A program made the translations under genes and the position numbers. Below, one piece after another: positions 36,323-46,440 of a DNA stretch of 64,000 nt. Source of the DNA: Lineus longissimus (lineage: Eukaryota; Nemertea; Pilidiophora; Heteronemertea; Lineidae); contig NC_088311.1 in assembly GCF_910592395.1 (NCBI RefSeq), positions 12,466,501-12,530,500 on the forward strand, read 5' to 3'. The notes under the pieces were generated by a model. It was not told the DNA's origin. It saw only the letters and a program-made list of their open reading frames with translations, and did not search any database. Numbering within the stretch: the first letter of the stretch is position 1; each line of letters starts with the position of its first letter.

Positions 36323-37994
36323 TTTTTTGGCTCACCGTAGGGGAGTCTATACGATACCGCAGTGTCCGTCGTCCGTCGTCGTCCGTCGTCGTCGTCGTCG
36401 TCGTCGTCGTCCGTCGTATCCTAGTTCAAAAACAGTGGCACGTTTTTTAACCGCTAGGCCTATGAACTTAAAACTTTGTACAAATGACCCCCTAGGTCAG
36501 ATGACCTGTGACACTAAATTTCTGTCCGATCTGATTCTCTACTTGGCCACCAGGGGGCCAAATGTGGATATCTAAAAAGTGTGATATCTCGCTTATTAGT
36601 GACTTGTTTTCGATAAAACTTTTGTGGTAGGTACTCATAGCAAGGATACATCATATATCTTACGAGTTTTTAATTTGATCTACTTTTCAAGGTCGCAGAG
36701 GTCAAATGGCGTGAATTGGCCGTTTGAGTGTAACTATGGCACGTTTCTCAACCACCAAAGCTATGAGCTTGAAACTTGGTACATATAACCCCCTATATCA
36801 GATAACCTCTGGTGCTGAATTTCAGCCTGATCTGATTCTTGACTTTGCCACCAGGGGGCCAAAACAGAAAAAGTAAGAAGTGCAATAGCCTGCTTATTAG
36901 CAAATTGTTTTTGATGAAATTTTTATGGGAGGGACCCCTAGCAAGGTTACCTCAGATGTTGCACGATTTTTCGGATTTGACCTACTTTTTAAGGTCGCAG
37001 AGGTCAAATGGCGTAAATTTGCCGTTCGAGTGTAACTATGGCACGTTTCTCAACCGCAACAGTTATGAACTTGAAACTTTGAACAAATGACCCCCTAGGT
37101 CAGTTGACCTTTTACACTGAATTTTGGTTCGGTCTGATTATTGACTTGGCCACCAGGGGGCCCAAACTCAAAACTCAAAAAGTGTGATTTCTCGCTTATT
37201 ACTGATTTGTTTTTGATAAAAGTTTCATGGTAGGTACTCCCAGCAAGGATACATCACATATCTTACGGGTTTTTGATTTGACCCACCTTTCAAGTTCACA
37301 GAGGTCAAAGTTGAAAACTTTACCGTTCTTGGTACGTTTTGTCGTTGTTCAATGTAAAGAGTATTAATTTTGTGTAATGATGCATCTAAGAAGCCACTAT
37401 TTGTATGCCAAGTTTCAGCCAGATCGGAATTCAAATATGGCCGAAATTGCATGTTTTGTGGGTTTTTCCTCGTATTGTGGCAATCCAAAGGTCGTGAGTT
37501 CAAACCCCGGTCAAGGACAGCCAAAAATATTTTTATTTTTCATCTTTTCCTTTTTTCTTTTCTGAGTTCTATCTTACATTTTCTTCATTTTTTGATTTAT
37601 TTGGTGCCATAGATTTAATTAGGCGGCCATCTTGGAAATCGTTTTTTGCCGATTGCTGTAGTGTAACGAGCGATGAAATTGTTATGGTCAGGTGGATGTG
37701 TCTACATCACATATCACCCTGGTTTGTTATTTGACCTACCTGTCAGGGTCACTGAGGTCAAAGTTAAAAATATATTCACCATTGTCATGGAGTGGCACGT
37801 TTCTTCACTATCATTTTCACCTAGACTCTACAAGCTTGGAACCACAAGTCTCGGATTCACCACTTGGCCAGGGCCGGCTCTGAACTGGTCACAGATGCAT
37901 GTATAAATTATGAGAGGCCTACATACTGTAGCACTTTCTGTAACTGTCTACTAAAAATACTTACGGTGAGCACAATGGCCCCTGGCCGTTTCAT
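36323..37994 (-). mobile_element. HINE-like element, family a, minus strand
   Basis: Read on the minus strand, it starts ATGAAACGGCCAGGGGCC at 37,994 with GCTCACCGTAA (37,962-37,972). It ends CTCCCCTACGGTGAGCCAAAAAA at 36,323. The motifs GCTCACCGTA and TACGGTGAGC are exact reverse complements. A (GTC)n tract is at 36,363-36,420. CCACCAG boxes at 36,547, 36,848 and 37,150 give a 301-302-bp module period. Half-site cores are at 36,676-36,704, 36,978-37,006, 37,279-37,307 and 37,732-37,760. Confidence 0.85.
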
Positions 37995-38114
37995 TTAAAA
38001 AGCTACTGAAATAAATTTGGTACACATGTACCCCTTGGTGACCACAACTAAGGGACCAAATCGCGGTGCAATATATTTCATGGTTTGGCGGCCAGGAGGC
38101 AGAATGTGAAAACA

Positions 38115-39721
38115 CAACAAGAGGCCCAAGGGCCTGGCGCTCAGCTGAGTTAATATCATTAATATCTTCTCGGTGTTTAGTTCATTATGCATGAAAATGG
38201 CATGCTCCATGGTATTTGATATCCTTTTGCGTTCACTACGGTACCAATGTTTTTGGTTGACATAATTATGCCACTGTTCATTCCTCAATCCTGACCATAA
38301 TTCGGGTGAAATCATCGTATGAAAATATTTACCGAAACATGAAGTTTATGCCATGAATGAGGATACTCATTGTCATAGCCTCGTTTACAAGTACGAAGTA
38401 TTTTCCCGCGAATATTCAAAACTGCTTGGCTCCTTGCCAGTTAAATAACATGTGACTGTACACAAAATAGAAAACTTTGATGGAAATTGTAAATCATTTT
38501 TTTATCTATCAGGGGAAACAAGCTGATGATGATCAAATAAATCATTCATGAGAAATCGTTTTGTTGCTGAAGCTTGCATGACGAAGTTAATGCTAAACCT
38601 TTTCTTGTGCTCTACTGCGACACCGTAGTTTTCTATTTAGACCAGCGATGACGTCATTTCTGGTGATTCCCTACGTTGTCCAATGAGCGCTTTTTAAAAT
38701 GTGCCATTTGGTATTTTACAGTATGCAATGTATTTTTTCAGCGCTGCCAGTTGCTGAACAGAATGCCGTAGCTCCCTCAATTTCCAATCAATTTTTATGG
38801 GAGTGACATTATTGTATTGCTTAGAATGTCTACTTTTTACTCATGAAAGAATCGTAGAACTAAAACTTCATAGGCGAACAGAATCATGCTGATTCACTGC
38901 ACATACTGTGGGAATTCTCCACTTCAAAATACATCGGCGATGTCATCGCGAACAGAGCAGCATGCACTTCCGATATCGTTTTCACAGAAATGTGGCCAAA
39001 TTTTCAAGAACTAATTTCTGAAAGTAGTCCCTAAAGACCTTATGACTACCACTGAAACGAACTAGTGATAATATCGCCTACCAGACTCCTTTTTAAGCAG
39101 AAAATTGGGTACTTGAGTGTCATTGAGCTCCAAGATTATTGCACATGGCGTAAACAACATGCCGCCATTTTGTCTCCGCTTCGGTATTTCGTACGCCGCT
39201 TATTATGCACCTTCTCAATTAAAACCAACATAATAAGGCCTTACATCGTTGATTGAATAGGAACACCACACAAAACACAATAAAGTGGGGGTACAATCGA
39301 TTACGAAGCTGAAGTGAACAGTGATTTATTCCTGGAGCTACTGCTTTTGTTGTGTATAGCTGCCATGTTTTGAGAACTGGCAAATAGGAGACTTCATTGA
39401 TGGCTGACGTCATCAGGCGGGAATTTGAATCGGCAGAAATAATTAAAAGGCAGGTAGTGCCCTCTCCTGTTAAAATTTTGAACTTTTTCTCAATAAAATA
39501 GATTTTCAAGAATTTTATCTTAATATTAGAGCATATTTCAACTAATTCTGCTGCTCCTAGGCCGATATAGGCCAGTTTTCTTCATGCACTCTCGCTCGCA
39601 GGAAGTAGGTCGAATGGCGACAAATTTTGTTTTGAAAGTAGAGTTTGACCAGAAGTATCCAGATAAGCAAAATTGAAGTCTCTAGGTCTTACGGTTACAA
39701 AATGTGCACCATGGGTTTAAC

Positions 39722-39755
<34 letters not shown>

Positions 39756-40378
39756 ATGGATGGATGGATGGATGGATGGATGGATGGATGGATGGACAGA
39801 CGGACGCCACTGAACAACTTATTTGACAAGCTCGGCTGTCTTAGTCAGCTGAGCTAAAAAAAATCATGATTTTAGCTAGCATAATTCCTGAGATATAGCC
39901 GAAAGTAGTTTTTCGCATGAAGCGCCCCCTGGGGCCAAGTGTAGGTTGAAAACCATCGAAACTTATAAAACGCACAATGGTACCATAAGACCATCAAACC
40001 ACCCAGAGATGAAATGCCTCTCGCTCGCAGGAAGTAGGTCGAATGGCGACAAATTTTGTTTTGAAAGTAGAGTTTGACCAGAAGTATTCAGAAATGCAAA
40101 ATTGAAGTCTCTAGGTCTTACGGTTACAAAATGTGCACCATGGGTTTAACGGATGTACGGATGGATGGATGGATGGATGGATGGATGGATGGATGGATGG
40201 ATGGATGGATGGATGGATGGATGGATGGATGGATGGATGGATGGATGGATGGATGGATGGATGGATGGATGGATGGATGGATGGATGGATGGATGGATGG
40301 ATGGATGGATGGATGGACAGACGGACGCCACTGAACAACTTATTTGACAAGCTCGGCTGACTTAGTCAGCTGAGCTAA
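38115..40378 (+). mobile_element. Helentron/HINE-like element, family b, copy 2, with internal duplication
   Basis: Nearly identical to 11,752-13,660, from CAACAAGAGGCCCAAGGGCC onward. The 5' GCTCAGCTGA is at 38,139-38,148. A first 3' end (TCAGCTGAGC 39,845-39,854) is followed by about 150 bp of the family c-type module. About 430 bp from CTCTCGCTCGCAGGAAG (39,586, again at 40,018) then repeats and gives a second 3' end with a near-perfect 23-nt hairpin at 40,352-40,374. The (GGAT)n tracts are at 39,728-39,795 and 40,157-40,316, the second about 160 bp long. CRE octamers are at 38,649-38,656 and 39,405-39,412. Confidence 0.85.
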
Positions 40379-40728
40379 AAAGTGTGATAAGTCCTGAAGG
40401 TCATCGCCATTGAGTTCTAAAGAACCCGTGGATCAAAAATTAGTTTTCTTTTTTTTCTCCTGTATCCCCCTTCTATTTTTTGACTATCTGTTCTTCTTGG
40501 TTTTTTCCTTCGTTTTAAACCCTATTTAGCCCTTTCTCTGGCAAGACAAGTTATGGGATACATCTGGTTGTCCTTTGTAGAGGAGGCTATCCACTCGTGC
40601 TGTTTTGGCCTCCATATTGAAGAAGTTCATCTTGTCCAGAGGAAAACCATGCATTTCTCTCCTGTAACTCTCAAAATCTTTTTTGTCCCATTGAAATCAA
40701 AAACTGCATAATTTATTTTGTATTTCAG
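40379..40728. other. Intronic spacer before the BEN-like exon
   Basis: Pyrimidine-rich patches precede the acceptor TATTTCAG at 40,721-40,728. No exon is recognised. Confidence 0.35.
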
Positions 40729-40800
40729 ATGAAGGAACTGGTGAAAGGGAGCGGGGTGTATGTTTACTCGCAACAAAAATATATTATAAAGTCGGCTATT
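40729..40800 (+). CDS. Candidate BEN-domain exon fragment, cut by a repeat
   Basis: After the acceptor TATTTCAG the frame reads MKELVKGSGVYVYSQQKYII and then KSAIAK. The pattern L-x-x-GSGVYV-x(3)-Q-x(n)-A resembles the start of a BEN domain (DNA- or protein-binding, chromatin-associated). From about 40,800 the sequence becomes the CAAGA-rich repeat, so the domain is truncated. The phase (0) does not fit the phase-1 donor at 36,230, so an exon between them is missing or unrecognised, or this is a dead fragment. The assignment is tentative. Confidence 0.35.
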
Positions 40801-41385
40801 GCCAAGAATTCTTTCTTGCCAATTCTTGTGTTCATAGAAAAACCCAAGACACTTTCTTGGGTTCAGGACAAATCCAAGAATTGCCAAGATTTCTTTCTTG
40901 GCGAATCTTGGAATACAACCATCAATTCTTGCCAATTCTTAATTGTGTTCATAGAAAGACCCAAGACACTTTCTTGGGTTCAGGAAACATCCAAGAATTG
41001 CCAAGAACTCTTTCTTGACAATTCTTGTGTTCATAGGAAGACCCAATTAAGATTGCAGACCCACACAAGAATTTAAAAGAATTAACAAGAATTTGCAAGA
41101 GCCATCAAAGATATATTCTTGCAATTTCCTGTGTTTACTTTCGTACAATCCAAGAAATGCCAAGAATTATCCAAGAAAATACAAGACAAACAGAGGTCGA
41201 TGGAATAAAATTTTCTAAGACAATCCCAAGAAAACACAGGGATTTTTCGCTTCGCCAGGTGTTTTCTTGGGTATAATACATTGATATACATGAATTGTAC
41301 AGGACCCAAGAAAACCCAAGACGCATGCAAGATTATGCAAGATGATCTTGGGTTTTTCTTGGATTTATTTTCCTAAGGGTATAGT
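40795..41385 (-). repeat. CAAGA-rich repeat, second copy
   Basis: Dense CCAAGAAT/CTTTCTTGG motifs occur on both strands, giving potential hairpins such as CCAAGACACTTTCTTGG. The right end (about 41,340-41,378), read in reverse complement, is CCCTTAGGAAAATAAATCC, then AAGAAAAACCCAAGAT, which matches the left end of the copy at 29,461. Confidence 0.75.
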
Positions 41386-41515
41386 TCTATGAGTATGAGT
41401 GTAGCTCAGCTCCTCTCTTGGTATCTGTGATGTGGTCACCAAAAATGTTCAAATGCAGCTGTAGATTATTCCTGCAAAACATGAGAAAACATTTTAATTT
41501 TGATAGCCAAGTTTT
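41386..41515 (+). mobile_element. Family e element, copy 2, left part
   Basis: GTTCTATGAGTA...AGCTCAG...GATGTGGTCACC to GCCAAGTT matches 54,929-55,060. It is continuous with 44,101 onward in the uninterrupted copy, which shows that 41,516-44,100 was inserted. Confidence 0.8.
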
Positions 41516-42465
41516 ATGAAACAGCCAGGGGCGTTTGTGCTAACCATATTGATATTTGGTGGTTAGGAATTCATCCTGGTTAAGAAATATACTACATGAA
41601 TAGTATATAGGTCAAACGAAAGTTGGTAGGACATGTGATGTATCGTTGCTTGGAGTACCTACCATAAAAATATAATCGAAAACAAGTCACTACTAAGCGA
41701 GATATTGAACTTTTTACCTTTTTTAGTTTTGGCCTCCTGTTGGCCAACTCGAGAATATGATCGGACTAAAATTCGGTGTCAGATGGAGTAGGGAGTCATG
41801 TGTATACTAAATTTCAAGTTAATAGCCAAGTTCAGCGGTTAACAATAGTGCCATAGTTGCACCCAAACGGCCATTTCACGCCATTTAACCTCTGTGACCT
41901 TGAAAATCAGGCCAAATCGGAAACCCACATGATGTATCCTCGCTAGGAGAACCTACCATGAAAATGTTATCGAAATTGAGTCACTCGGAGAGATATCACA
42001 CATTTTAGGTTTCCACTTCTGGCCCCCCTGGTTGCCAAGTCAAAAATCAGATCGAACCGAAATTCAGTGTCAGAGGTCACATTGGGAGACATGTGTACCA
42101 AATTTCAAGTTCACAGCTTTTGCGGTTAAGAAACGTGCCATAGTTACACTCAAGCAGCCAATTCATCCATATGATTTCTGTGACCTTGAAAATAAGGTCA
42201 AATAAAAAATCTGTATGATATGCGATGTATCCTTGCTTAGAGTACCTACCATAATATTATCATCAAAAACAAGTACCTAATAAAGCTAGATATTGCACTT
42301 TTTACCTTTTATAGTTTTTGCCCCCTGGTGGCAAAGTCCAGAATTAGTTCAGACCGAAATCAGTGTAAGAGGTTATATGACGTTGGCAGTCATATGTACC
42401 AAATTTCAAATTCATAGCTTAAGCTGTTAAGAAAAAATTATGTCAAATTAAAAACCCTTATGATA

Positions 42466-43821
42466 CACTGGTGCTCAAAAATATTAGGACAAAGGCCAAT
42501 TTTAGGTTTGACATAACTTTTCACCTGCTTAGAATTAATTGAATGGGCTCAAATAGGGCTCATATGTAAGGGGAATGGTCCCTCTTTCCCCCTGATATAA
42601 TTTCAAAGAATTACATAATCAGTAATTAGTTCCAGATCTGTAATAATGAGGAAAGGTAGAATTTGAACCATCGCACCAATTTGTTTTTATATAAATGGCT
42701 TCAAAAAATAATACTATGATCAATTTTTCTAGACAATACACAATGGTATAATGTCATCCCAATGGTTCCCTAGTATTACATAACATGAGAAATCAATTTC
42801 TGGACCATTAGGCAATGACAAATGACGGGTGTATAAAGTCTACTGATTTGGAGAACCAGGGCACATTTGCAGGTGAAACTGACAGCAAAATGCGTAGGAA
42901 GACAGAGACCAGTGTCGAAATCAGGGCAGCAGTCTGTGCCTATCATGATGTTGGACTTTCAGTACGCTCAATCGCTAAAAAAGTGAATGTATCCAAATCA
43001 ACTGTTCATTACATCCTGAAAAGGAAGAAGGAAACTGGAAATAACCGGTCCAGTCGACGTCTGCTGAGATGAATTGGACAGACAACTTCGAAAAATTAAG
43101 CCAACTAGCCAGAAGCACCTGTGGGACTGTTTGCAGCAAGGATGGAGTAAAATTACCCCCCTCTTCATGGAGAAACTCATCAACAGAATGCCAGGAATCT
43201 GCAGGGCAGTCATCAAGGCCAAAGGTGGTTACTTCGACGAAAAAACAGTCTGAATTGGATGGATCTCAATTATCATTGCCGGAGATGTAACGGACTTAAT
43301 GACATGAAGTCATAATTTGACATGTGCAATCATAAGAAGATGACATGTTTAAGCTCCAAGAAAGTGTAGCACAGGTTTTGTATTTGTTTTAACTGTTATT
43401 TTGTGCTTTTCCAAAATGGATTGTTGTTAATTTTATGTAAAATAAACACCCATCTTATTATGATACAATTGGTGACATATCTTATGTAACACATTTGTAT
43501 CATCAGCCATGAGTAACTTATGGAAAGCTTTATTCTCAAGAGAAATAAAGTAAAAACATAGAAAAAACAAGAATATTTGGAAGAAAAACGAGTATTTTAC
43601 TGTAAATGCCCAAGTTGGACAAGGGCAAAAAATGCCTTACTGTCCTTAATGTAGTTACACAACTGCCACTGGTTATGTAATTCTTTGAAATTGTATCAAG
43701 GGGAAAGAGGGACCCTTCCTCTAACATATGAGACTAAGTTGAGCCCATTCCGTTAATTCTAAGCAGGTGAAAGTTATGTCAAACCTATTGGCCTTTGTCC
43801 TAATATTTTTGAGCACCAGTG
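42466..43821 (+). mobile_element. Tc1/mariner-like deletion derivative, 1,356 bp
   Basis: Inverted ends of over 100 bp start CACTGGTGCTCAAAAATATT at 42,466 and, on the other strand, at 43,821. They remain similar through the GGACAAAGGCCAAT, TTTGACATAACTTT and CACCTGCTTAGAATTAA blocks to the GAAAGAGGGACC block. The element is flanked by TA (42,464-42,465 and 43,822-43,823). Removing it restores the HINE sequence TATGATATGTGATGTATCC. The transposase is reduced to its two ends; see the next entry. Confidence 0.95.
42815..43257 (+). pseudogene. Tc1-like transposase remnant, catalytic core deleted
   Basis: The first frame (42,815-43,072) gives a helix-turn-helix region: TSVEIRAAVCAYHDVGLSVR, then SIAKKVNVSKSTVHYILKRK, then TGNNRSSRR and a stop. 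Shortly after, in another frame (about 43,096-43,257), comes the typical Tc1 C-terminus: KPTSQKHLWDCLQQGWSKIT, MEKLINRMPGICRAVIKAKG, GYFDEK and a stop. The DDE/D catalytic region between, normally about 200 residues, is missing. The copy cannot make active transposase, but its intact ends mean it could have been mobilised in trans. Confidence 0.9.
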
Positions 43822-44102
43822 TATGTGATGTATCCTTGCTAGGAGAACCTACCATAAAAATGTTATCAAAAACGAGTCACTCGTAAGCGAGATATCACAC
43901 TTTTTAGGCTTCCACTTCTGGCCCACTGGTGACCAAGTCAAGAATCCGATCGGACCGAAATTCATTGTCAGAGGTCACCTGACCATAGGAGGTCCTATGT
44001 ACAAAGTTGTGAGTTCATAGCTCTAGCGGAAAAGAAATGTCCGACTGTTTTTGAAACAGGATACAGACAACAACGACGATGACGACGACGAAGGTGAGCC
44101 AA

Positions 44103-44870
44103 TAATACAAGACCAAAAACAACAGATAAGGCGCTAATGATTATTGATCAAGGTAAAGGTAGGAACTACTGAGGAAGTGCTAATGATCAAGGAAGTTCAT
44201 TAACATGATTGAGAATATAATAAGAGTGTGTTGATCGGCCCAGTTGGATGCATTGTGCTTTGTACAGCATGCATGTGTGTATCGCATTGTTAACATTTCA
44301 TGATTTCAAGTGTCTGGAGTGGATCGTCAATTGCGCTTTACCTTTATTTGTCAACCTTACCCATGACTTCAGAAAGATGTTTATTATTGTCTTGTTTATT
44401 CACATTAGTTCTGCTATGTGACGAGACCATTTGTTGAGTAATCCATCTTTTAGAGCCGGACTTTGACATCGTTTTAGGACAGATACTCTCCGCCATTCGC
44501 CATTAAATTTATCATACCTCACTAGTATGTGAGCCAATCACATCACGTCATTTAGAGTCCCGCGAGGTAAAATAATTTTCAATATTTCTTGGCATTATTT
44601 TACCTCTGACATCAGCGGTGAAGGGAAATTGCAAATGGCGGCCATCAAGTTTTAGCTGACGAAATCGGTGATAAATAACAACATATTTCAGGCGATTTAC
44701 GCCAGGATTTTGCACAGTGATGCTGTCAGTGTCTTGAATTATGCCCAAATACTAGGTAGGTTGCAATAAGTGTGATTGTTAAATCCACGAAAAGAAAGTA
44801 CAAAGCCTTCAAGTCGGGCCTGGGCCCGCTTCAAACATTTGTCTGCCAATGTAAACACAACACATTGTAC
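44103..44870 (+). mobile_element. Family e element, copy 2, middle part and flank
   Basis: The segment 44,103-44,505 (ACAGATAAGGCGCTAATGATT to AGATACTCTCCGCCAT) matches 55,075-55,450. From about 44,510 to 44,862 the match is lost. The last 8 bp (CATTGTAC, 44,863-44,870) are the target duplication of the next element. Confidence 0.7.
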
Positions 44871-45740
44871 GGTTTATCGCCATTTCGCCTACAATCATTT
44901 CGCCTACAGCCATTTCGCCTACCAAAAAATGCCATTCTGCCTACAACCATTTCGCCTACCGTCATTTCGCCTACGGCCTTTTTGCCTACCTGCCATTTCG
45001 CCTATTTCTCATTTCGCCTACTTGCCATTTCGTCTATCTGCCATTTCACCTACCCGCCATTTCGCCTACTGCCATTTCGCCTACATACAGAAAATGCCAT
45101 TTCACATAATTCTGAATATATTTGTTTTAAATCCTCCATATTGATACCAGTATAACTAAAAAATATAAGTTATCAGGCCTTATACCTAATGTTGCAGAGG
45201 ATTTGCAAATCCACCACATTTATTTAGTACCTGTCAAAAATATATGTTTGGCCCTATGTAGGCCTACTGTAGCAGAGGATTGTATCCCATTTCCCTTTTA
45301 GAGTCCCAATCATCATAAACTAATTTGTTGTTGTTGAAGCTCTAATTTGGTTACTGGATTAATTACTGGATTAATTGGATCACTATAAAGTGTGTCACAC
45401 AACATAAGCAAACTAACTAATTTTCTGCTAATGTATAGTGACCGTACTCCTATCTGCCAGCTAAAAATTTGCCTCAAACCACCTCTGTTCAAAACAAATA
45501 TCCAGAAAGTCCTACTCTCTTCCAATTCATAAAAAAACTAAAATAGCAGTAAAAGTAGGCGAAATGGCTAGTAGGCGAAAAGACAAGTAGGCGAATTGAC
45601 AAGTAGGCGAAATGGCTAGTAGGCGAAATGGCTAATAGGCGAAATACGCAAAATGATTGTATGCGAAATGGCTGTTGGCGAAATGATTGTATGCGAAATG
45701 GCTGTAGGCGAAATGATTGTAGGCGAAATGGCGATACACC
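44871..45740. mobile_element. 870-bp fold-back-like TIR element with CATTTCGCCTAC iterations, 8-bp TSD
   Basis: The left end is GGTTTATCGCC followed by repeated CATTTCGCCTAC-type 12-14-mers (to about 45,090). The right end is the mirror image (45,556-45,740), read on the minus strand as GGTGTATCGCCATTTCGCC. Both ends are flanked by CATTGTAC (44,863-44,870 and 45,741-45,748), an exact 8-bp target duplication. The core has no recognisable gene. An 8-bp duplication occurs in hAT and P-type families among others; the GGT ends do not settle it. Confidence 0.9.
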
Positions 45741-45748
45741 CATTGTAC

Positions 45749-46440
45749 AGTACATGAGTACATGTCATGGCTACATACATACATACATGGGAGTCCATCC
45801 GGTACCGTCTCGGCCGAATATTATTTCGAAGTAATTAAAACAGGTATTCAGTATGATAAAGCAAAAGCCTCAGGGAAACAATGTTTTTACCTGACAAATA
45901 ATTTCCAATATCTTATGCCAGGACGTGAAATATTTACTTGATATTGACTACTGAATCATCAAGGACGGACAGCAAGTGCTTGGACCAGAAAAACAAGCTG
46001 TGAGAAGAGGCAACATTTTTCATTTTCGTACTGTGAGATTGAGATTGTTGCTTCAATATTTCGAAAAGAAGATCAACTCGATCCAAAAGTCGTTTTTACC
46101 AAATTCAGGAGGGGAGTTGAACCCTTCGTTAGCAGAGCATATCAACAATTTGTGTTGAATCTTTTCTATGAATGTGCAAAGTTTCGTACAGTGATTAATT
46201 TTTTTAAAAAGGGCTTAAAATATAAAATTTGTCACTTACCTAAAATATATCCAGTCGAAATAAAAAGGTCGCAATTTTTTTCAGCGCCTGACATCAGCAG
46301 GCAAGCAAACTCACACAGTGCATCTCCAGCCTTATCGTCTCTGCCACTATTAGCTTCCATGTTCGAAAGTCACTGTACATTATACTTTGCAATGGAGCGA
46401 ATCCAGCACGCACGCTGGCGCCTAATTCTAGCAGAAGCTA
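45749..46440 (+). mobile_element. Family e element, copy 2, right part
   Basis: From about 45,930 to 46,400 this matches 55,610-56,060 (AATCATCAAGGA, CTATGAATGTGCAAAGTTTC, CATCAGC, GCTTCCATGTTCGAAAGTCA). It lacks the later GGGGTCAAAC and hairpin parts. The open frame at 46,152-46,535 is a by-product of this repeat. Confidence 0.65.

Larger units (their letters stand above)
41516..44102 (+). mobile_element. HINE-like element, family a, containing a Tc1-like insertion
   Basis: The 5' end is ATGAAACAGCCAGGGG at 41,516. The 3' end is a GACGACGACGA tract and AAGGTGAGCCAA at about 44,091-44,102. Modules carry half-site cores at 41,886-41,914 and 42,172-42,200, and CTGGTGGCC-type boxes at 41,737, 42,028 and 42,325. 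It is interrupted at 42,464 by a Tc1-like element. Comparison with 55,040-55,075 gives the empty site GCCAAGTT|ATAAAATAC, so both borders are supported by a second locus. Confidence 0.88.

Noticed and set aside
39728-40316. MDGWMDGW / HPSIHPSI repeat proteins
   Set aside because: Translation of the (GGAT)n microsatellite at the 3' end of a Helentron-like element.
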